Shown piece after piece: positions 34,523 to 46,800 of a stretch of DNA of 64,000 nt. Location of the stretch: contig JANBPT010000043.1 in assembly GCA_027575765.1 (NCBI GenBank), positions 1 through 64,000 of the forward strand. The letters run 5' to 3'. The stretch comes from Tieghemiomyces parasiticus (taxonomy: Eukaryota; Kickxellomycota; Dimargaritomycetes; Dimargaritales; Dimargaritaceae). The notes under the pieces were generated by a model that was given only the letters and a program-made list of their open reading frames with translations, ran no database searches and was not told where the DNA came from. The stretch's first letter is position 1, and each line of letters starts with the position of its first letter. A program made the position numbers and the translations under genes.

Positions 34523-36775
34523 GGCAATTGATATGGTACGGATAATATACAGGGAAAATGTATACAAAGGGCGAAGGGGAAGTGTGATAGTATGACTGCT
34601 GAGGGTGCAGAAATTACAAAAGTTGGGCGGTGCGGGGTAATGGGGCGACACAAGGGTGCGGCGAAGGCGAGACTCTAACTGGTACTGGGAGCAGAGGAGA
34701 GGAGAGGGCCACGTCTTTTTATACCCGGCATCGGACTGCTTAATCCTGCCTTGCCGCCTGACCAGAGGGGTAAAGGCGGTGGCGGAGGTAGAAAAAGGCC
34801 AAGGCAAAGGGTTGATCGCCACCGGCCCATTACGCGCCGTTCCTCATTAGGAACTGGTAGCCAGCACTGTTCAGCAATGTGAATGTGCCACCTCACTATC
34901 CCAAAGATTACCTGGTACCCGCAACTAGCCCAGCCGTAGTATCCATTTTTTTTCCAGCACCGGACCAGCTGAGTAACAAGCAGCCAATGGCCCTGCCCCT
35001 CTCTTCTCACCATCACCTTCCCATCGACCCTGGTCCGGATCCCAGAGGCCGGCGGTAGGACAATCGGCTGGAGGGGACCGACGTGGCGCGGATGGCATAA
35101 GGGATGGTCCTGACTGGTGGAACTGTTGGGTGATGTTTCCTACTCTCCCTCCCCCTCATTCGCTATTAAGGCCCGAACCGTTATGTAGCACGAAGACAGG
35201 AAGGACCAGCGAGGGGGTGTAATACCAAGCCCGGTGTTCGGTCCCAATATCTTATTGTCGCTGCGACCGGGGTCGTGGCACGTTGAACACGCCATGGGGC
35301 GACCGAATGCCCTAGCCGATAACGGCGATGACAATAGGTGGGGAGGGGACACACAGCGATTGTTGTCTACTTATCTGCCGACTTGACAGCCGAGTTCCCG
35401 GCAAGGTGACTATCCTCGAGAACAGTTCGGTCGAATGACGCTGGCATAATTCGACCGTCTCCTTCTCCTGCCTTGTTCCCTACGCCCCTGGACAGGGCCC
35501 ATCCCTATGATTTTTTTTATATCGTTGGGCGCATTGTTCCCTGCTTTTCAGCACGGTTACAATTCTTGTCACAGTAGATGCGAGTATCTCTAGTCAAGCA
35601 ACATCATCGACGGACATACCGAAACGGGGATGAAAAAAAGCCCCCACTAAACCAAGAGGGTATATTGTAGCCCGGCAGCCTTCAAAAACCTGAGGCCATC
35701 CAACAACGAAACCAGAGACCTTTCTACCGGCTCTCGACATCATACACCTTCGTCTATCGCCTGCCCAGATGTGGTAACAATGCGACTTGACCCACTGCAA
35801 TGATCGACCGGTGAAAAAACCTTCATATTGAAGCGGCCCAGCAGTTACTTGTGCAATCAAGGGCTGTCACTCAGCAAAAGCTCCACCGGTTGGGATCGCC
35901 CATCCCAATATCGAACCCCGGCGGTCGGCAAACATCGTCGCCCCTTGGCTGCCACCTCTAGGAAGGCGCAATGTCAATCCTCATGGGTTCGTCGAGTGTT
36001 GTGACCTCCTCCTTGTGCTTCACCTGATACCGACCGAGGAAGGAAGGCATGTATGCCGCACCTTGGGCCTGCCCATCTCCCCATCCCAACTCAGCTGCGC
36101 CAAGCCTTAAACAATGACATAACATCAACCTGGACGCGGGCCCTTGGTTGCCTTTGAGTTACGAATTTATCCAGTAACCAACACACGTCCTGGTGTGCTG
36201 AACAGCGCCTCGTCGATCGCCAAGTCGTCGGATGGTGTCGTAATTGGATATACAAGAGGATGACGACTAACGGAGGGGGTTAGGTTAGAAGGGGGGGGTA
36301 AGGTAGCTAAGGGGTCGCCCCCCCCTATTCGGCTCTAAAGACGGGCATACTCGTAAGTGTAAGGGCGGGCCGTGCTGGGACTGAAACGAATGGAGATACG
36401 GTCGTAGTTGTCACCTGTCACTCAAAATTTTTGAATTGTGCAGCACCACGTCCATTCTACTGCATAGATCACACGGGTCCTCCTTACCGGTGCGGTTCTG
36501 TACGTATCTATAAATAGACTTAGCCAGAGCAGGGGCCTAGTATCGATAGAGACAATATCTAGAGACACGCTCTGCGCCCGGCCAATGCACCATAACTTTT
36601 CTGACCCCAAGCCCTTCATCCTAGGACACCTGCGTTTCCAATACAGTAAGTCGTCAATTAGGTTGATCACCGTTGCGCTCTATGGCACTAATGCGCCTTT
36701 AATGATTATTAGACGCAAATTTACCAGGTAATCATTGACTAGAGCCACGGCGAATTAACAAGGGCCGGGGAACCT
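34523..36775. other. Intergenic spacer between proteases 1 and 2
   Basis: Holds the protease 1 promoter and otherwise AT-moderate DNA without a recognisable gene. No decayed protease copy was noticed. Confidence 0.5.
34715..34724 (-). promoter_or_regulatory. TATA-box candidate for protease 1
   Basis: GTATAAAAAG on the minus strand, about 190 bp upstream of the protease 1 ATG. Comparable elements (GTATATAC at about 37,881-37,888 and CATAAAAAG near 39,732) lie upstream of the other two proteases. Assigned by sequence and position only. Confidence 0.5.
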
Positions 36776-37777
36776 TCATAGAGTTAACACTAGGGCAGTA
36801 ATGCCGACTATGAAGGACAGTGGGCCTGAGGTTAGCGCCTGGACGGTCACCTCCGCGGTCGATGTGTCATCATCCCTGTCGTCGTCGTCATCATCATCAT
36901 CATGGTCACTGGCGCTGTCCCCACGCAGCTTACTCTTGGAAATATCCGTCTCCTTGGAAATCCACTTGATATAGTAGTCCGCATTAGTATAAAACGCCAC
37001 GACCGAGTTGGTACCGCAGCTCGTGGAATCCGAGCCGGGGGTAAACCCGTAGCTCGTAATCCCGGCGATCTTGTACGACCCTTTCTTATCCTTGTACAGC
37101 AAGGGCCCACCGGAATCACCCTGACAGGTATCGTGGTTATCGTTCTGCGCCGCACACAGTTGACTCCCCGACTGGTCCTTGAAGTCGGGGTTGGCCTCAC
37201 GACAGTCGCTGCTAGGACCCAGCTTCACGTCCACTTGGCGCAGGTCATCCGATACGGTCCCGCTGTTGCTGGTCTTGCCCCAGCCGATGGCCACCAGCTC
37301 CATCCCGTCTTTGAGCTTGGCGTCGGTAATCCCCGTCCACTTGATGTCGTCGTCGGAAGACTTGATGGACTTTTTGAGTTTGACGAGGGCTAGGTCATCC
37401 GTGACCTTCCGGTAATCGTAGTCCGGATGGACGATGATTTTGTCGGCTTCGTACACGGTGACGTCGTTGATATCATCAGATCCCAGACCAGCCGCGACGG
37501 CTTTGGCCTTTACGGCTTTGCCACTGAATTCTTCCGTCACGCAGTGCGCCGCCGTCAGAATGTACTTCTTGGAGATCAGGGTACCACCGCAGAGCGCGAC
37601 GCCTTCCTTCTCGACGATGTTGAGGACCGCGGCGAACGGGAACTCATGTCCTTTGACGGGAACGCCGCCGATAATTCGTTCACCGTCAGCAGTCGTCTGG
37701 AAGTCGGGAAAGGCGTAGGTGGTGGTGGCTAGGAGGACCCCCAGGGTAGAGACGGTGGCTGAAAGAGAAAGATGCAT
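36776..37777 (-). CDS. Trypsin-like serine protease 2 with poly-Asp stalk and GPI-type tail
   Basis: 333 aa, single exon. A signal peptide (MHLSLSATVSTLGVLLATTT) is followed by a short propeptide ending ER34|IIGG. The triad is His78 (TAAHC), Asp128 (DDLAL) and Ser222 (CQGDSGGP), with Asp216 in the S1 pocket and three conserved disulfides. Beyond the protease domain there is an acidic stalk with a run of eight Asp (SDHDDDDDDDDRDDD), then a hydrophobic C-terminus (SFIVGITALVLTL) of the kind replaced by a GPI anchor. A surface-tethered protease is therefore inferred. It is clearly paralogous to its neighbours (shared GPSSDCREANPDFKDQSG, NHDTCQGDSGG and SVVAFYT). Role in nutrition or host/prey attack is inference. 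Confidence 0.95.
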   Translation of the reverse strand: MHLSLSATVSTLGVLLATTTYAFPDFQTTADGERIIGGVPVKGHEFPFAAVLNIVEKEGVALCGGTLISKKYILTAAHCVTEEFSGKAVKAKAVAAGLGSDDINDVTVYEADKIIVHPDYDYRKVTDDLALVKLKKSIKSSDDDIKWTGITDAKLKDGMELVAIGWGKTSNSGTVSDDLRQVDVKLGPSSDCREANPDFKDQSGSQLCAAQNDNHDTCQGDSGGPLLYKDKKGSYKIAGITSYGFTPGSDSTSCGTNSVVAFYTNADYYIKWISKETDISKSKLRGDSASDHDDDDDDDDRDDDTSTAEVTVQALTSGPLSFIVGITALVLTL

Positions 37778-38453
37778 TGTGATTGTTAGGGTGTGTATGT
37801 GTGTGTGCTAATGGATGTGGCAAGTAAAAGCCATAAGCTATCGCAAGATTACTGGAATCAAAAACAGGCTGAATGAAGGGGGTATATACGCAGCGTCGAC
37901 AGTTCGAAAGAAGCACCATATTGAGGCCTGTAAGAAGGCGATGAGGTGAGGTGGGGGGGGGGTAATACTGTGTAGGCGTCGGACTAAGGTGGTGAGTGGG
38001 CGGGGTTGGCGCCCATAAAAAAAATCAATAACGGTCTTACTTGCCGGTTTCGCATATCCTCGGTACGCCCGCCGCGACGTCGGAGCTATAAGTGACGCCA
38101 CGTTATAGACCGTTTTGCCGTGGGGTCCGATATTCCTATATTCGTCGACACATGACCGTCCATTCGGTATTACCGATTCTAAAAGGCCTACTTACTATTG
38201 CCTTAAAACTCACAGCCACAAGTTATTATAGTATTGCCAAGTTATTAATGGACACTGGGGGTTAGAAGCGGGGCTGGCGCATTACCTAGTCGTCCAACGT
38301 AACATTCGGTAGCCCTCCATAATCAACCAGTCTAGGGAATAAGTATATTTATAATTATATAACCAATAGGCAAAGCACAATGTAGATGATAAACATTTAA
38401 CATGTATGAACACTATAGGGTTGAGGGGGCGGGGGAAGAGGATATTCATTTTT
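37778..38453. other. Intergenic spacer between proteases 2 and 3
   Basis: Contains a short GT-rich stretch just upstream of protease 2 and its TATA-like GTATATAC, plus AT-rich 3' flank of protease 3. No gene. Confidence 0.55.
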
Positions 38454-39488
38454 TTATAGGTGGGTCACAAGGGCGACCAACCCAACGGGTACCATCAAGG
38501 ATGTGACCAGACCTGTGGACCCCGGCAGCCCAGCAGCCGCAGCGTGTGAGGTGGATGTAGGCGACGGCCCATCACCGCTGCTACTGCTACTACTGCTGCT
38601 CGACGAGTCACTTCCAACCAAGTTACTTTTGGAGACCCCGGTAGTCTCGGAGATCCAGTCGATATAATAATCCGGACGGGTATAAAATGCAACCACTGAA
38701 TCGGTACCACAGTCGGCCGAGGTGGAGCCAGGGGTAAAACCATAGCTAGTGATCCCGGCCAGCTTATACTTTCCATCGCTCTCCTTGAACAGGACCGGGC
38801 CACCCGAATCACCCTGGCAGGTGTCGTGATTCTCGTTCCGGGCGGTACAAAGCTGGGGGCCATTCTGGGACTTGAAGTCCGGGTTGGCCTTGCGGCAGAC
38901 ACTGGTGGGGCCCACCGTGAGGTCGACCTGGCGGAGGTTATCGGAGACGTACCCATCATTGCTGGTTTTGCCCCACCCGATGGCCTGGAGCACCTGGCCG
39001 TCGCGGAGTCGGTTATCGGCAATCTGGACGGGTTCAAGATTACCCTCAATGAACTCGACGGTGGTTTTCAATTTGATGATGGCAATATCATTGACCACAT
39101 TCTGGTAGTCGTAGTCCGGGTGGACGTAGATCTGGCTGGATGCGTAGGGCGTAATTTGATCAAGGTCGTTGGAACCTAGTCCCGAGGTCACCGCACGGGC
39201 CGCCACGGGTCGTCCGTTGGTCTCATCCGTCACGCAGTGCGCCGCCGTTAGGACGTACTGGTTGGAAATTAGGCTGCCGCCGCAGAGTGCCGTGCCACTG
39301 GACATGACGACGTTGAGTAACGCAGCGAACGGGAAGGGTCGGCCGTCCACCGCCGTACCCCCGATGATTCGTTCAACCTGGGCGGCGTCCAGCGCTGAAG
39401 CGGCGGATTCGAGGTTGGGACCCGCCTTGACGCTGACGGTGACAAGTAGGAGCCCCAAGAGGGAAGCTGTAGTCAGTGCAAAGCGCAT
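38454..39488 (-). CDS. Trypsin-like serine protease 3 with poly-Ser stalk and GPI-type tail
   Basis: 344 aa, single exon. The signal peptide is MRFALTTASLLGLLLVTVSV; the propeptide is slightly longer than in its paralogues and ends VER40|IIGG. Catalytic residues are His84 (TAAHC), Asp134 (NDIAI) and Ser228 (CQGDSGGP), with Asp222 in the S1 pocket. After the protease domain comes a Ser-rich stalk (a nine-Ser run), a Pro/Thr segment, and a C-terminal hydrophobic stretch (SLMVPVGLVALVTHL) that fits a GPI signal. The stalk differs completely from that of protease 2 while the catalytic domains are close, so the tails have diverged or been exchanged after duplication. Confidence 0.95.
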   Translation of the reverse strand: MRFALTTASLLGLLLVTVSVKAGPNLESAASALDAAQVERIIGGTAVDGRPFPFAALLNVVMSSGTALCGGSLISNQYVLTAAHCVTDETNGRPVAARAVTSGLGSNDLDQITPYASSQIYVHPDYDYQNVVNDIAIIKLKTTVEFIEGNLEPVQIADNRLRDGQVLQAIGWGKTSNDGYVSDNLRQVDLTVGPTSVCRKANPDFKSQNGPQLCTARNENHDTCQGDSGGPVLFKESDGKYKLAGITSYGFTPGSTSADCGTDSVVAFYTRPDYYIDWISETTGVSKSNLVGSDSSSSSSSSSSGDGPSPTSTSHAAAAGLPGSTGLVTSLMVPVGLVALVTHL

Positions 39489-41684
39489 CGTGGAATCTAA
39501 GGCGGTGTAGTGTCACGTATATTAAACCAGGGAAATTTTTACAGGAGAGGGGTTTAGGAGAAAGAGTGGGGGGGAGGTGGCAAGATGATTAATACTAACT
39601 ATGAGTGACGGACTGGTTGGTATGGCGAAGCCTATAGACGATTCACGCTATAAAATGCCAAAGGGACCAGTGCAGGAGGCTTAAGGAGGTTGGTGAAGTT
39701 TCTGATACGCCACCATATGCGGACGCGGGCCTTTTTATGGTTGCAGGGATGTCTACGCCTTGCTACGTCAAGGGGAACGGTTCAAGGCTAGCTAGGGGCA
39801 CCGAGGAACTTACCGAGACAAGTGAAAAATGAGGGGGGGGGATCTTAAGCCAGTAAGGTTGTGGCAAGGAGGCGAATAGATGACGTCCTGAACGATTCGA
39901 CAGGCGGAGGTGGGATGAAATCGAGCTATCGGATAGAGCGGCTAGATAGGATTACTCACAGTCGAGCGGGGCGGACGAACGAGGTCGGAAAACAGTGGGT
40001 GCGTAAGCCTGTCTTAATATGTGCGTGTGAGCTAATATTGGTCTCCTTAGTGGACGTACGGCAGCCTGAGAGGGAGGCAAGTAGTGTGCCAATGCCAAGT
40101 CACGCAGCACCTATCACGAGGCGGGGAGGAATTGCGGGTGCGTAGGGACTATGGGTGATGCCGAGGTGGTGGACAATGGCGTACAGCCAAGGCATGAACT
40201 AGTAGCAAATCAACTGCGAGAAAATTAATGAACACTAGACCGGTGTCGCGTCATACGAAGGGTCGGCCGACTACTGCCGAGGGATAGCCTGTACGGAGGG
40301 GACGGGGGGGAATGCAGCTAAAATGAGTAAGAGGGTCTAAACGAGAAGGAGTAGCAATGTGAAGTACGGGCCGGAAGCCTAACGGACGGAGGTACCTTAA
40401 GAGGAAGACAGACGGGATAGACACTGCAGGGTGCTTCCAGAGTGCCGGGACTGGCTGACGTTGTGTATGTGGCGAATAGGTGTAGAGGCGACCCGAGCAG
40501 CAGGTAACCCGCCCCTTACCTCTGCGTATTCACACCTTGAAACCTTAAAAGAATAAAAATCCAATATAGAGGGCAGGGCGTGGATGATGTCCCCCCCCCT
40601 GCCTGGGTGCCAAGCAGAGGGGGGAGGGGGTTTCATAGTTACTGGGGAAAGTAAGATCGGGCGACGCCAAGGTCTTAAACCGTCACCATTGCCCACAGCA
40701 GTTGGCGCACACCGATCGGGACCGCATCCACATCCACGACGTTCACTGTTCGGACATCCTTTCCCACATGGTTACAAAATGGCCAAAACCAGAGTATTCT
40801 CCGATAAGGGGAGGTAAGACGATGGAAGGGAAGGGTACGCCACAAGTGTGGGCCAGGAGGGCGGGGTGCGGTTTGACTGAGAGCCACAGTGAGGGAAGTG
40901 GGAATGCAGTGAAACCGCCGGTGCCATGTAGGCCAATGTGGAGGGGCGGGGGGCAGAAGGCAGAATCCTTGGAGGTTTCATTCGCTTGGGGCATAAGGAG
41001 GTTCCCGAGATGGCTGATATCCGCAGAGCCCCAGGCAATGCCCCGATAATGTATACGGAACAGAAAACGGAAGCTGGAGAGCGTGCGACATATCGCAGTA
41101 CCGGCGTCCGTGGTACGGCGCCAGATGGGCTTGATAAGCCTGTCCTGCTTGCAGCCTCTGACTTCCTTGGAGTCAAAATCGGACCTATTCTCCCGAAAGC
41201 GAACGTGGGGGAGACTGGGCGTTTCTTTGGCGGGAGGGCAGGGGGGCGAGAATACGACATACCATGTCTAGCTACTCTTTTCACTCGAACCCCAGTCGTT
41301 ACACGGGAACTCGTCACTTTGGATGATCCTTAGACACTTAGGACGTTGTGACTGACGGGTTGGAAACCAACCCACACTTTGGTTTCCTCACTACCTAATT
41401 AGAGCTCTTCAGGCCCTCCACAGGGGCCGGTGTTTGATGATGGAGTTTTTTTAACAAATAAGCAAGCGTGGGCGCGGGGGGCGTCGGGAATAGGGATGAT
41501 ATCACAAGTACAAGGGTTAATAAAGACACAGAGCGGAGCGGGAACAAGAGACCCCCCCTCTCACGACAATCGAAGCCTCGCAAATTCAAGAATGGTAGGT
41601 GTCGCCAAGGAAAAAAAGGAAGTAATCGCAAACCAATTCGGGTAGGATAGCCACAGGCAACCCGGGAGGTCATCATCCTCCACC
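39489..41684. other. Intergenic upstream of protease 3
   Basis: The right part (40.7-41.3 kb) has overlapping open frames on both strands, none resembling a known protein. A C8 run lies near 40,593. Nothing else recognised. Confidence 0.45.
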
Positions 41685-43823
41685 TTAAAAGTCCAAGAAG
41701 AGTGACCGGTACGGGTCGACGTCGGACTGCAAGTGGGTCTCCCGCGGGGGTTCCGGGTAGCGGTCAAAGTTACTCGTGTCGCCAACATGTTTATACGGCG
41801 GTACGATCGGAGCGTCGGTGGTGCGGGCCATGAGGGCCTCCCAATCGACGGCCTGGAACCACGGATGCTGCTTGATATCGAGGGCCCCGTTTCGCAGGTT
41901 CCCCAGCCGTTTAGTCCGGTCGGCCGTGAGCAGCTGGCGAATCAGGTCTTTGGCAGAGGCGTCAAAGTGGCTCGGGAATGTGATGCGGCCCGCTAAAATC
42001 TTCTCGTAGATACCGAACGGGTTGTCGTCAAAGAAGGGCGGGTACCCGGCCAGCATCTCGTAAATGAGAATGCCCAGTGCCCACCAGTCCACCGCCTTGC
42101 CATGGCCCTTGGACTGGATGATCTCGGGAGCCAGGTATTCAGGCGTGCCACAGAGCGTCCAAGTCCGGTCTGCAACTTTTTTGGCGAACCCAAAATCGGT
42201 AATCTTGATGTGGCCGCGTCGGTCGAGCAGCAGGTTTTCGGGCTTGAGATCGCGATAGATAATGTCCTTGGTGTGTAGATACTCGATGGCCAACAGGATC
42301 TCGGCCGCGTAGAACCGCGTCACATCGTTGGGAAACCGGCCGGCCTTGCGCAGGTGGGTAAAGAGTTCGCCGCCCATCACGTACTCCTGCAGCATATAGA
42401 GACTGACTTGGTCCTGGAACGTGTCGTGGAGGTGCACAATGAAGGGGAAGCGCACCTGGTTGAGGATTTCGCGCTCCGAGTTGATGTGCTCAACTTGCTT
42501 GAGTTTTACCACATCGATCTTGCGTAGTACCTTCATGGCAAAGTACTCTGACGTGTGATGTTTGCGGCACAGGTACACCCGGCCGAATGTACCAGTTCCC
42601 AGGGTGACCTGGAGCTCGTAGTCGCCCAGCGTAGTCCGGGGTGCCGAGGGGATTGGGGTGGTAGCAGAGCCATGGTCGGTGGACGGTCGCGGGGCCACCG
42701 CCGTCGTCACTGGCGTAGTGGTCGGGGCCATGACCGAGGAGGACTTACTGGCTAAGTTTCCACTCTCGTAGACGTGACCCGCAGGTCGGGCGACGGAGAC
42801 GGGCGAGGCCGGTGACATAGGACGCGGCGAGAGGTCGGAAAGTAAGGATGAGCCCACCGAGGAGGAGGCGTTCGACGAGGCAGACAGTCGGGTACCCTGC
42901 GAAGGCTCAGGCCGGTAGGGTAGAGTGCCAGCGTCAAATTCAACACCGGCGGGAGGCGGCGGGTGGGCGCTTTCACTGTGGCCTCCAACCGAGTAGGCGA
43001 GAAGGCGGGCCTGGTCAGCGTAGGTAGGGGTAAGGAACGTGCCCAGGGAGGAGTGCGGGTGGACCGGGGAGCTTGTTTGGACCGAATACGAAGTGAGACT
43101 GGTCTGGGACACGGCCGGGGTCGGTGGGGAGACGACGAAACTCAGCGAGTCGAGGGCCCGCGAGACTTGAAACGATGGCGATGTCGGAGTGCGCGGAAGG
43201 CGCTGGCCAACGGAGGGGGGACCGGTCGGCGGGGCCGGGTGGTAGGGATCCGTGGTCGGGTAGGATGGGTTGCCGTGGTGGTAAGGATGGTAAATGGAGG
43301 AAGTGGTGTATGGCAGCGGGTTCGGGTCAGACTGGCAGACGGGGCGTTCGCTAGCGCGGTACTTTGCGGGCGGGGTAGCCTCGTACTCTTCAGCGGCAGA
43401 CCCGGGCTGAACACAGGAGAGGGAACGTTTCCGAGCGTTGGAGGGCGCCGGGGACGAATCTGTGGTGGTGGCGGCAGGGGGAGTCGGGTCGTGCGGGACA
43501 CCGAGCGAGCAGTTGACCAAGGACGACACCGAGGATGTGGGATGGTCGGAGTAGGAGCGCGACGAATCCGGGGGCTGTGACGCGTAGGGGCTGGCCGAAG
43601 TTGTCGGCGGGGCCGGATGGGAAGCCGGCGGCGGGGCCGTAGGTGCCACGCGGTAGTCCAGGAGGTCTGGGTCGGCCGAAAGCTGGGTCGGATGTGGAGG
43701 GATAGGTGGACCGCCGGAAGCACTATGGCTATTACTGGATGGGCGGCCGTCGTCAGCGAGGGCGGAGGCGATGAGTTCGTTAGAGAGGTAACCGGGCCGG
43801 CTGGAATCGTATAATGAGGTCAT
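41685..43823 (-). CDS. cAMP-dependent protein kinase catalytic subunit with long disordered N-terminus
   Basis: Single exon, 712 aa. Residues 1-~395 are Pro/Ser/Thr-rich and disordered. The AGC kinase domain (~398-655) begins [20 protein letters not shown] (Gly loop) and continues with AMKVLRK (ATP-binding Lys), [12 protein letters not shown] (catalytic loop), TDFGFAKK (DFG), [16 protein letters not shown] (activation loop with the PDK1-site Thr) and [15 protein letters not shown]. The C-tail carries [15 protein letters not shown] and ends SLFLDF, a terminal FxxF that docks on the N-lobe as in PKA. These features separate it from other AGC kinases. PKA is held inactive by regulatory subunits until cAMP rises and controls growth, sporulation and nutrient responses. 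Long N-terminal extensions occur in fungal PKA (Tpk/PkaC). Confidence 0.95.
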   Translation of the reverse strand: MTSLYDSSRPGYLSNELIASALADDGRPSSNSHSASGGPPIPPHPTQLSADPDLLDYRVAPTAPPPASHPAPPTTSASPYASQPPDSSRSYSDHPTSSVSSLVNCSLGVPHDPTPPAATTTDSSPAPSNARKRSLSCVQPGSAAEEYEATPPAKYRASERPVCQSDPNPLPYTTSSIYHPYHHGNPSYPTTDPYHPAPPTGPPSVGQRLPRTPTSPSFQVSRALDSLSFVVSPPTPAVSQTSLTSYSVQTSSPVHPHSSLGTFLTPTYADQARLLAYSVGGHSESAHPPPPAGVEFDAGTLPYRPEPSQGTRLSASSNASSSVGSSLLSDLSPRPMSPASPVSVARPAGHVYESGNLASKSSSVMAPTTTPVTTAVAPRPSTDHGSATTPIPSAPRTTLGDYELQVTLGTGTFGRVYLCRKHHTSEYFAMKVLRKIDVVKLKQVEHINSEREILNQVRFPFIVHLHDTFQDQVSLYMLQEYVMGGELFTHLRKAGRFPNDVTRFYAAEILLAIEYLHTKDIIYRDLKPENLLLDRRGHIKITDFGFAKKVADRTWTLCGTPEYLAPEIIQSKGHGKAVDWWALGILIYEMLAGYPPFFDDNPFGIYEKILAGRITFPSHFDASAKDLIRQLLTADRTKRLGNLRNGALDIKQHPWFQAVDWEALMARTTDAPIVPPYKHVGDTSNFDRYPEPPRETHLQSDVDPYRSLFLDF

Positions 43824-46800
43824 ATTAGCGAGGAACCAAGTCGAACGAGACGAGTAAGTGGACGGGTGGAGGGGGGGGGTGGTTAAAAGAAGGGGCCGCC
43901 GCTGGGTAGGACAGAGCAGGCCGCTGATAAGTACTCCGCAGGCCGAGAAAAAAAAAACCGGAGTGAGGTATCAAGATAGGTACTGAGGTGGCGAGAGTGG
44001 CGGAGCAGCCGGCGAGACAATGTGGAAACGCTGTAAGGACAAGCCTGCCCGCAAGAACCGTGCGTGACCCTGGGGTTGTGGCGACGGTCCCGAAGGGGAA
44101 GAAAAGGTCGGGGCGGCAATCGAGTGGATGGACGGAGTGAACTAGGCGTGTGGCACGGGTGAGGTTGGCGGGGGCGGGGAGGGTGGAGTTATACGGCCAA
44201 CCTCGAGCCGAGGGGGAGGGCCGCTGGAACGTTGAGTGATAGGCGGGTGGGAGGGGGCAGTTCGCAGTGCAACGGAACGGCCAACGTATAGAGGGGCAGT
44301 AGAGCACCTGGCTGTGGAGAGATCGGTGGAGGCTCTGATATGCAAGCGAGAGGCTCAGGGGACGAGGGAGGCAAGCAAAATAGCCTACAGAGCGGGGCGG
44401 GCACTGTGACCGGGGGGGAGGGGTGGATGTGTGTGCCAGGGAGGGGGAGGGTGAGAATAGCAAGGTGGCGGGACTGTGCGTAAATAATCAAGCACATAAA
44501 TGTGACAGGGGTCGGGTGGGAGGGGCTGGCGTCGGTGGACGTCGTCGGGACTAACAGGACTACTCTCGACCCGCCGGGCGGCTCGTAACGATCGAAATAT
44601 TATATAAAACAGGAAGGGGAGGGAGCAGCACGTCTAGTGTGAATGAAAACAAGCGACAGCGCATAAATAGTAGGGAACCGGTTCGCTCCGATTAAGTTGT
44701 AAAGGGAGGAAGGACAGCCGGAGACGGCATCAGCCAATCGACGCCGGGAATGTTTGCGCTCAAAATGATAGCGAATACCCTGTCACAGTGGCTTGGGGGT
44801 GAAGTGCTGGGTGACGGAGGCGGCCGTGAGGAACCTAGGCCGCCCCAAGGTGGTGAGGATAAAGCTGCGCGGAAGAGTGACGGGAGAGGGGCGAGGTTGT
44901 GATGGGAAGCAGGATGGGTCTAGCGAACAAGGAACGCGGGGGAAGTTTGCGAACCCGACGCACCAGGGAGATCGCGAGAACAGGGAGGAGCCTGGCCGGT
45001 CGATCTATATTGGGGTGTTCGCAGTCTCTCACGGACGACTTGGTCACAAGGGGTATCCGACTGCCATAATACCAGCCCCCCAATAAAAAACAAAAAATAT
45101 CGGCAGGCGAATGGGATGTGAAAAGCTAGTGGTAGAGGGGCGACCAACTTATCAGGTCAACGGTGGTAGAGGGGTCCGAGGGAAGGTGTGATCGGGAGGT
45201 TGTATCAAGTGGGCCTTGGGGGTACTATAGGATGGAAAGTCTCAGAAGGCGTGCATTACGTTGTGGTGAGAGCTAGTCTGCGCTATAGGGTAGGTCTGGG
45301 TAAGTTTAGCGCGGGCGGCAGTGGTGTGATGGATGAGAGTTGTCAAATTATGCAGTAAGGGGCCAAGTCATCGGCGCGTCCGACTTGAGGTAGGGAAGGG
45401 AGCAGAGGGCTTGCTAGCACGGGTAAGAGCGGATGCAAGCGTATAGAAAGCTGAGAACATAAGAGACCAAGGACCGTCCAGTGGAGGACGCAGAACCACC
45501 GTGGGCCCTGGATATTGTACACGGTGTCCGTCTGTGTTATTGGGGGGTAGAGGGCCTCTGCTAGTTTAGCCTTATGGGGGGGCCAGTGTAAATGGAAGGT
45601 TAGCGCAGGTGGGTCGGATTGGTGTTTGATTATTATTTTCTGAAATGGCGGCATAGGGGTGTTTTAACTGAGAAGGTTCGAATTAACCCTCCAGTAAGCT
45701 ATGTTGCGACCGGGCTTTATAAGAAGTTATGTATGCTCCATGGTTATATCCCTTATAAGCAATAACCAGGTCTAGCGCTCCTAAACAATCTCACTCTTAC
45801 CGTTCCGTGTAGGTTCAATTCCAAGGGATAGCAGGTGACCACCTGGTATAGTTTGCGACACAGATAACCCACTAATGATGATTTTGCAAGTGGAAGGATA
45901 GCCATTTAAAACGAGCCTTTCCCCTGCCCGATTAGTACGTTTGGATCGAAGAGGGATGGCCTTAATGCGAATTAGTCGATTAAGGAGACGGAGAGGGAGG
46001 GAGGAAGGGGAGGGTAGTGATCTACCAATACCCCCACCTTCCCATCCTCCTCGGACGGTGGCTCTACACTAACCCAAGGCGTCCGGGGCCTCGCAGGCTC
46101 AGCTCACATGTTGATCGCAAACAGAGACGAATGGCTAGGATGAAGAGGTAAGATGAGAAAGATCAGGTTACTCTTACAGACCGAAAGTCTGCCCTTGTCG
46201 GTACTTTACCAAATGAGGCGTACGGTGAAGGAAGTCAGGAATGTACGCGCTCCGTTGACTAGGTAACATGTCCCCCTAGCTCCAACTCTCAGGCGGCTCG
46301 GACGCACAGCGCCACGGGAGTCCCAGTCACTCGCCCACCACGTTACTGATTGTGTCCGCCACCAAGCAGGGCCACAAATTAAAGATGGGGCTGGACTTAC
46401 ATCGTAGTGGACACGGTGTCAACTTTGCAACGGATGTTTTATCAGCTGCTGACTGCGTGTAGAAGGTACGGAAGACAATGTAGGGTGCCAAGGGGCTCAA
46501 GGCATGTGGCCCCGCACGCGGAAGGCTGCCGACGGTCACAACTTGGGAGGAGGGCAGTGGGACAGGGAGGATATGCGTAGTGCATTAATATCAGGGTTGA
46601 CTGGGTGTCGTACAGAAGCCACAGCCGCACGTCTCTGTACTAAATTAGTCAGGGAATGAACCAGACGTAGGCAGGGGATGGGTCTAATAAGGACAGCCTG
46701 GAGCAAGGTTAGGGGAATATGACCAACAGAAGATGGCCGTTGGTCGGGTGGCTAACGGTGGTGAGAGGACGAAGGGAGGTGGAGGATGTTCGCCATAGTT

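Noticed and set aside
34523..34822. 100-codon N-terminal extension of protease 1
   Set aside because: Lies across the TATA element and CT-rich leader; the internal Met starts a proper signal peptide aligned with the paralogues.
40772..41333. Overlapping 131- and 181-codon frames on opposite strands
   Set aside because: Neither shows a domain, a good start context or a codon pattern favouring one strand.
42963..43580. 205-codon plus-strand frame
   Set aside because: Antisense of the low-complexity N-terminus of PKA.
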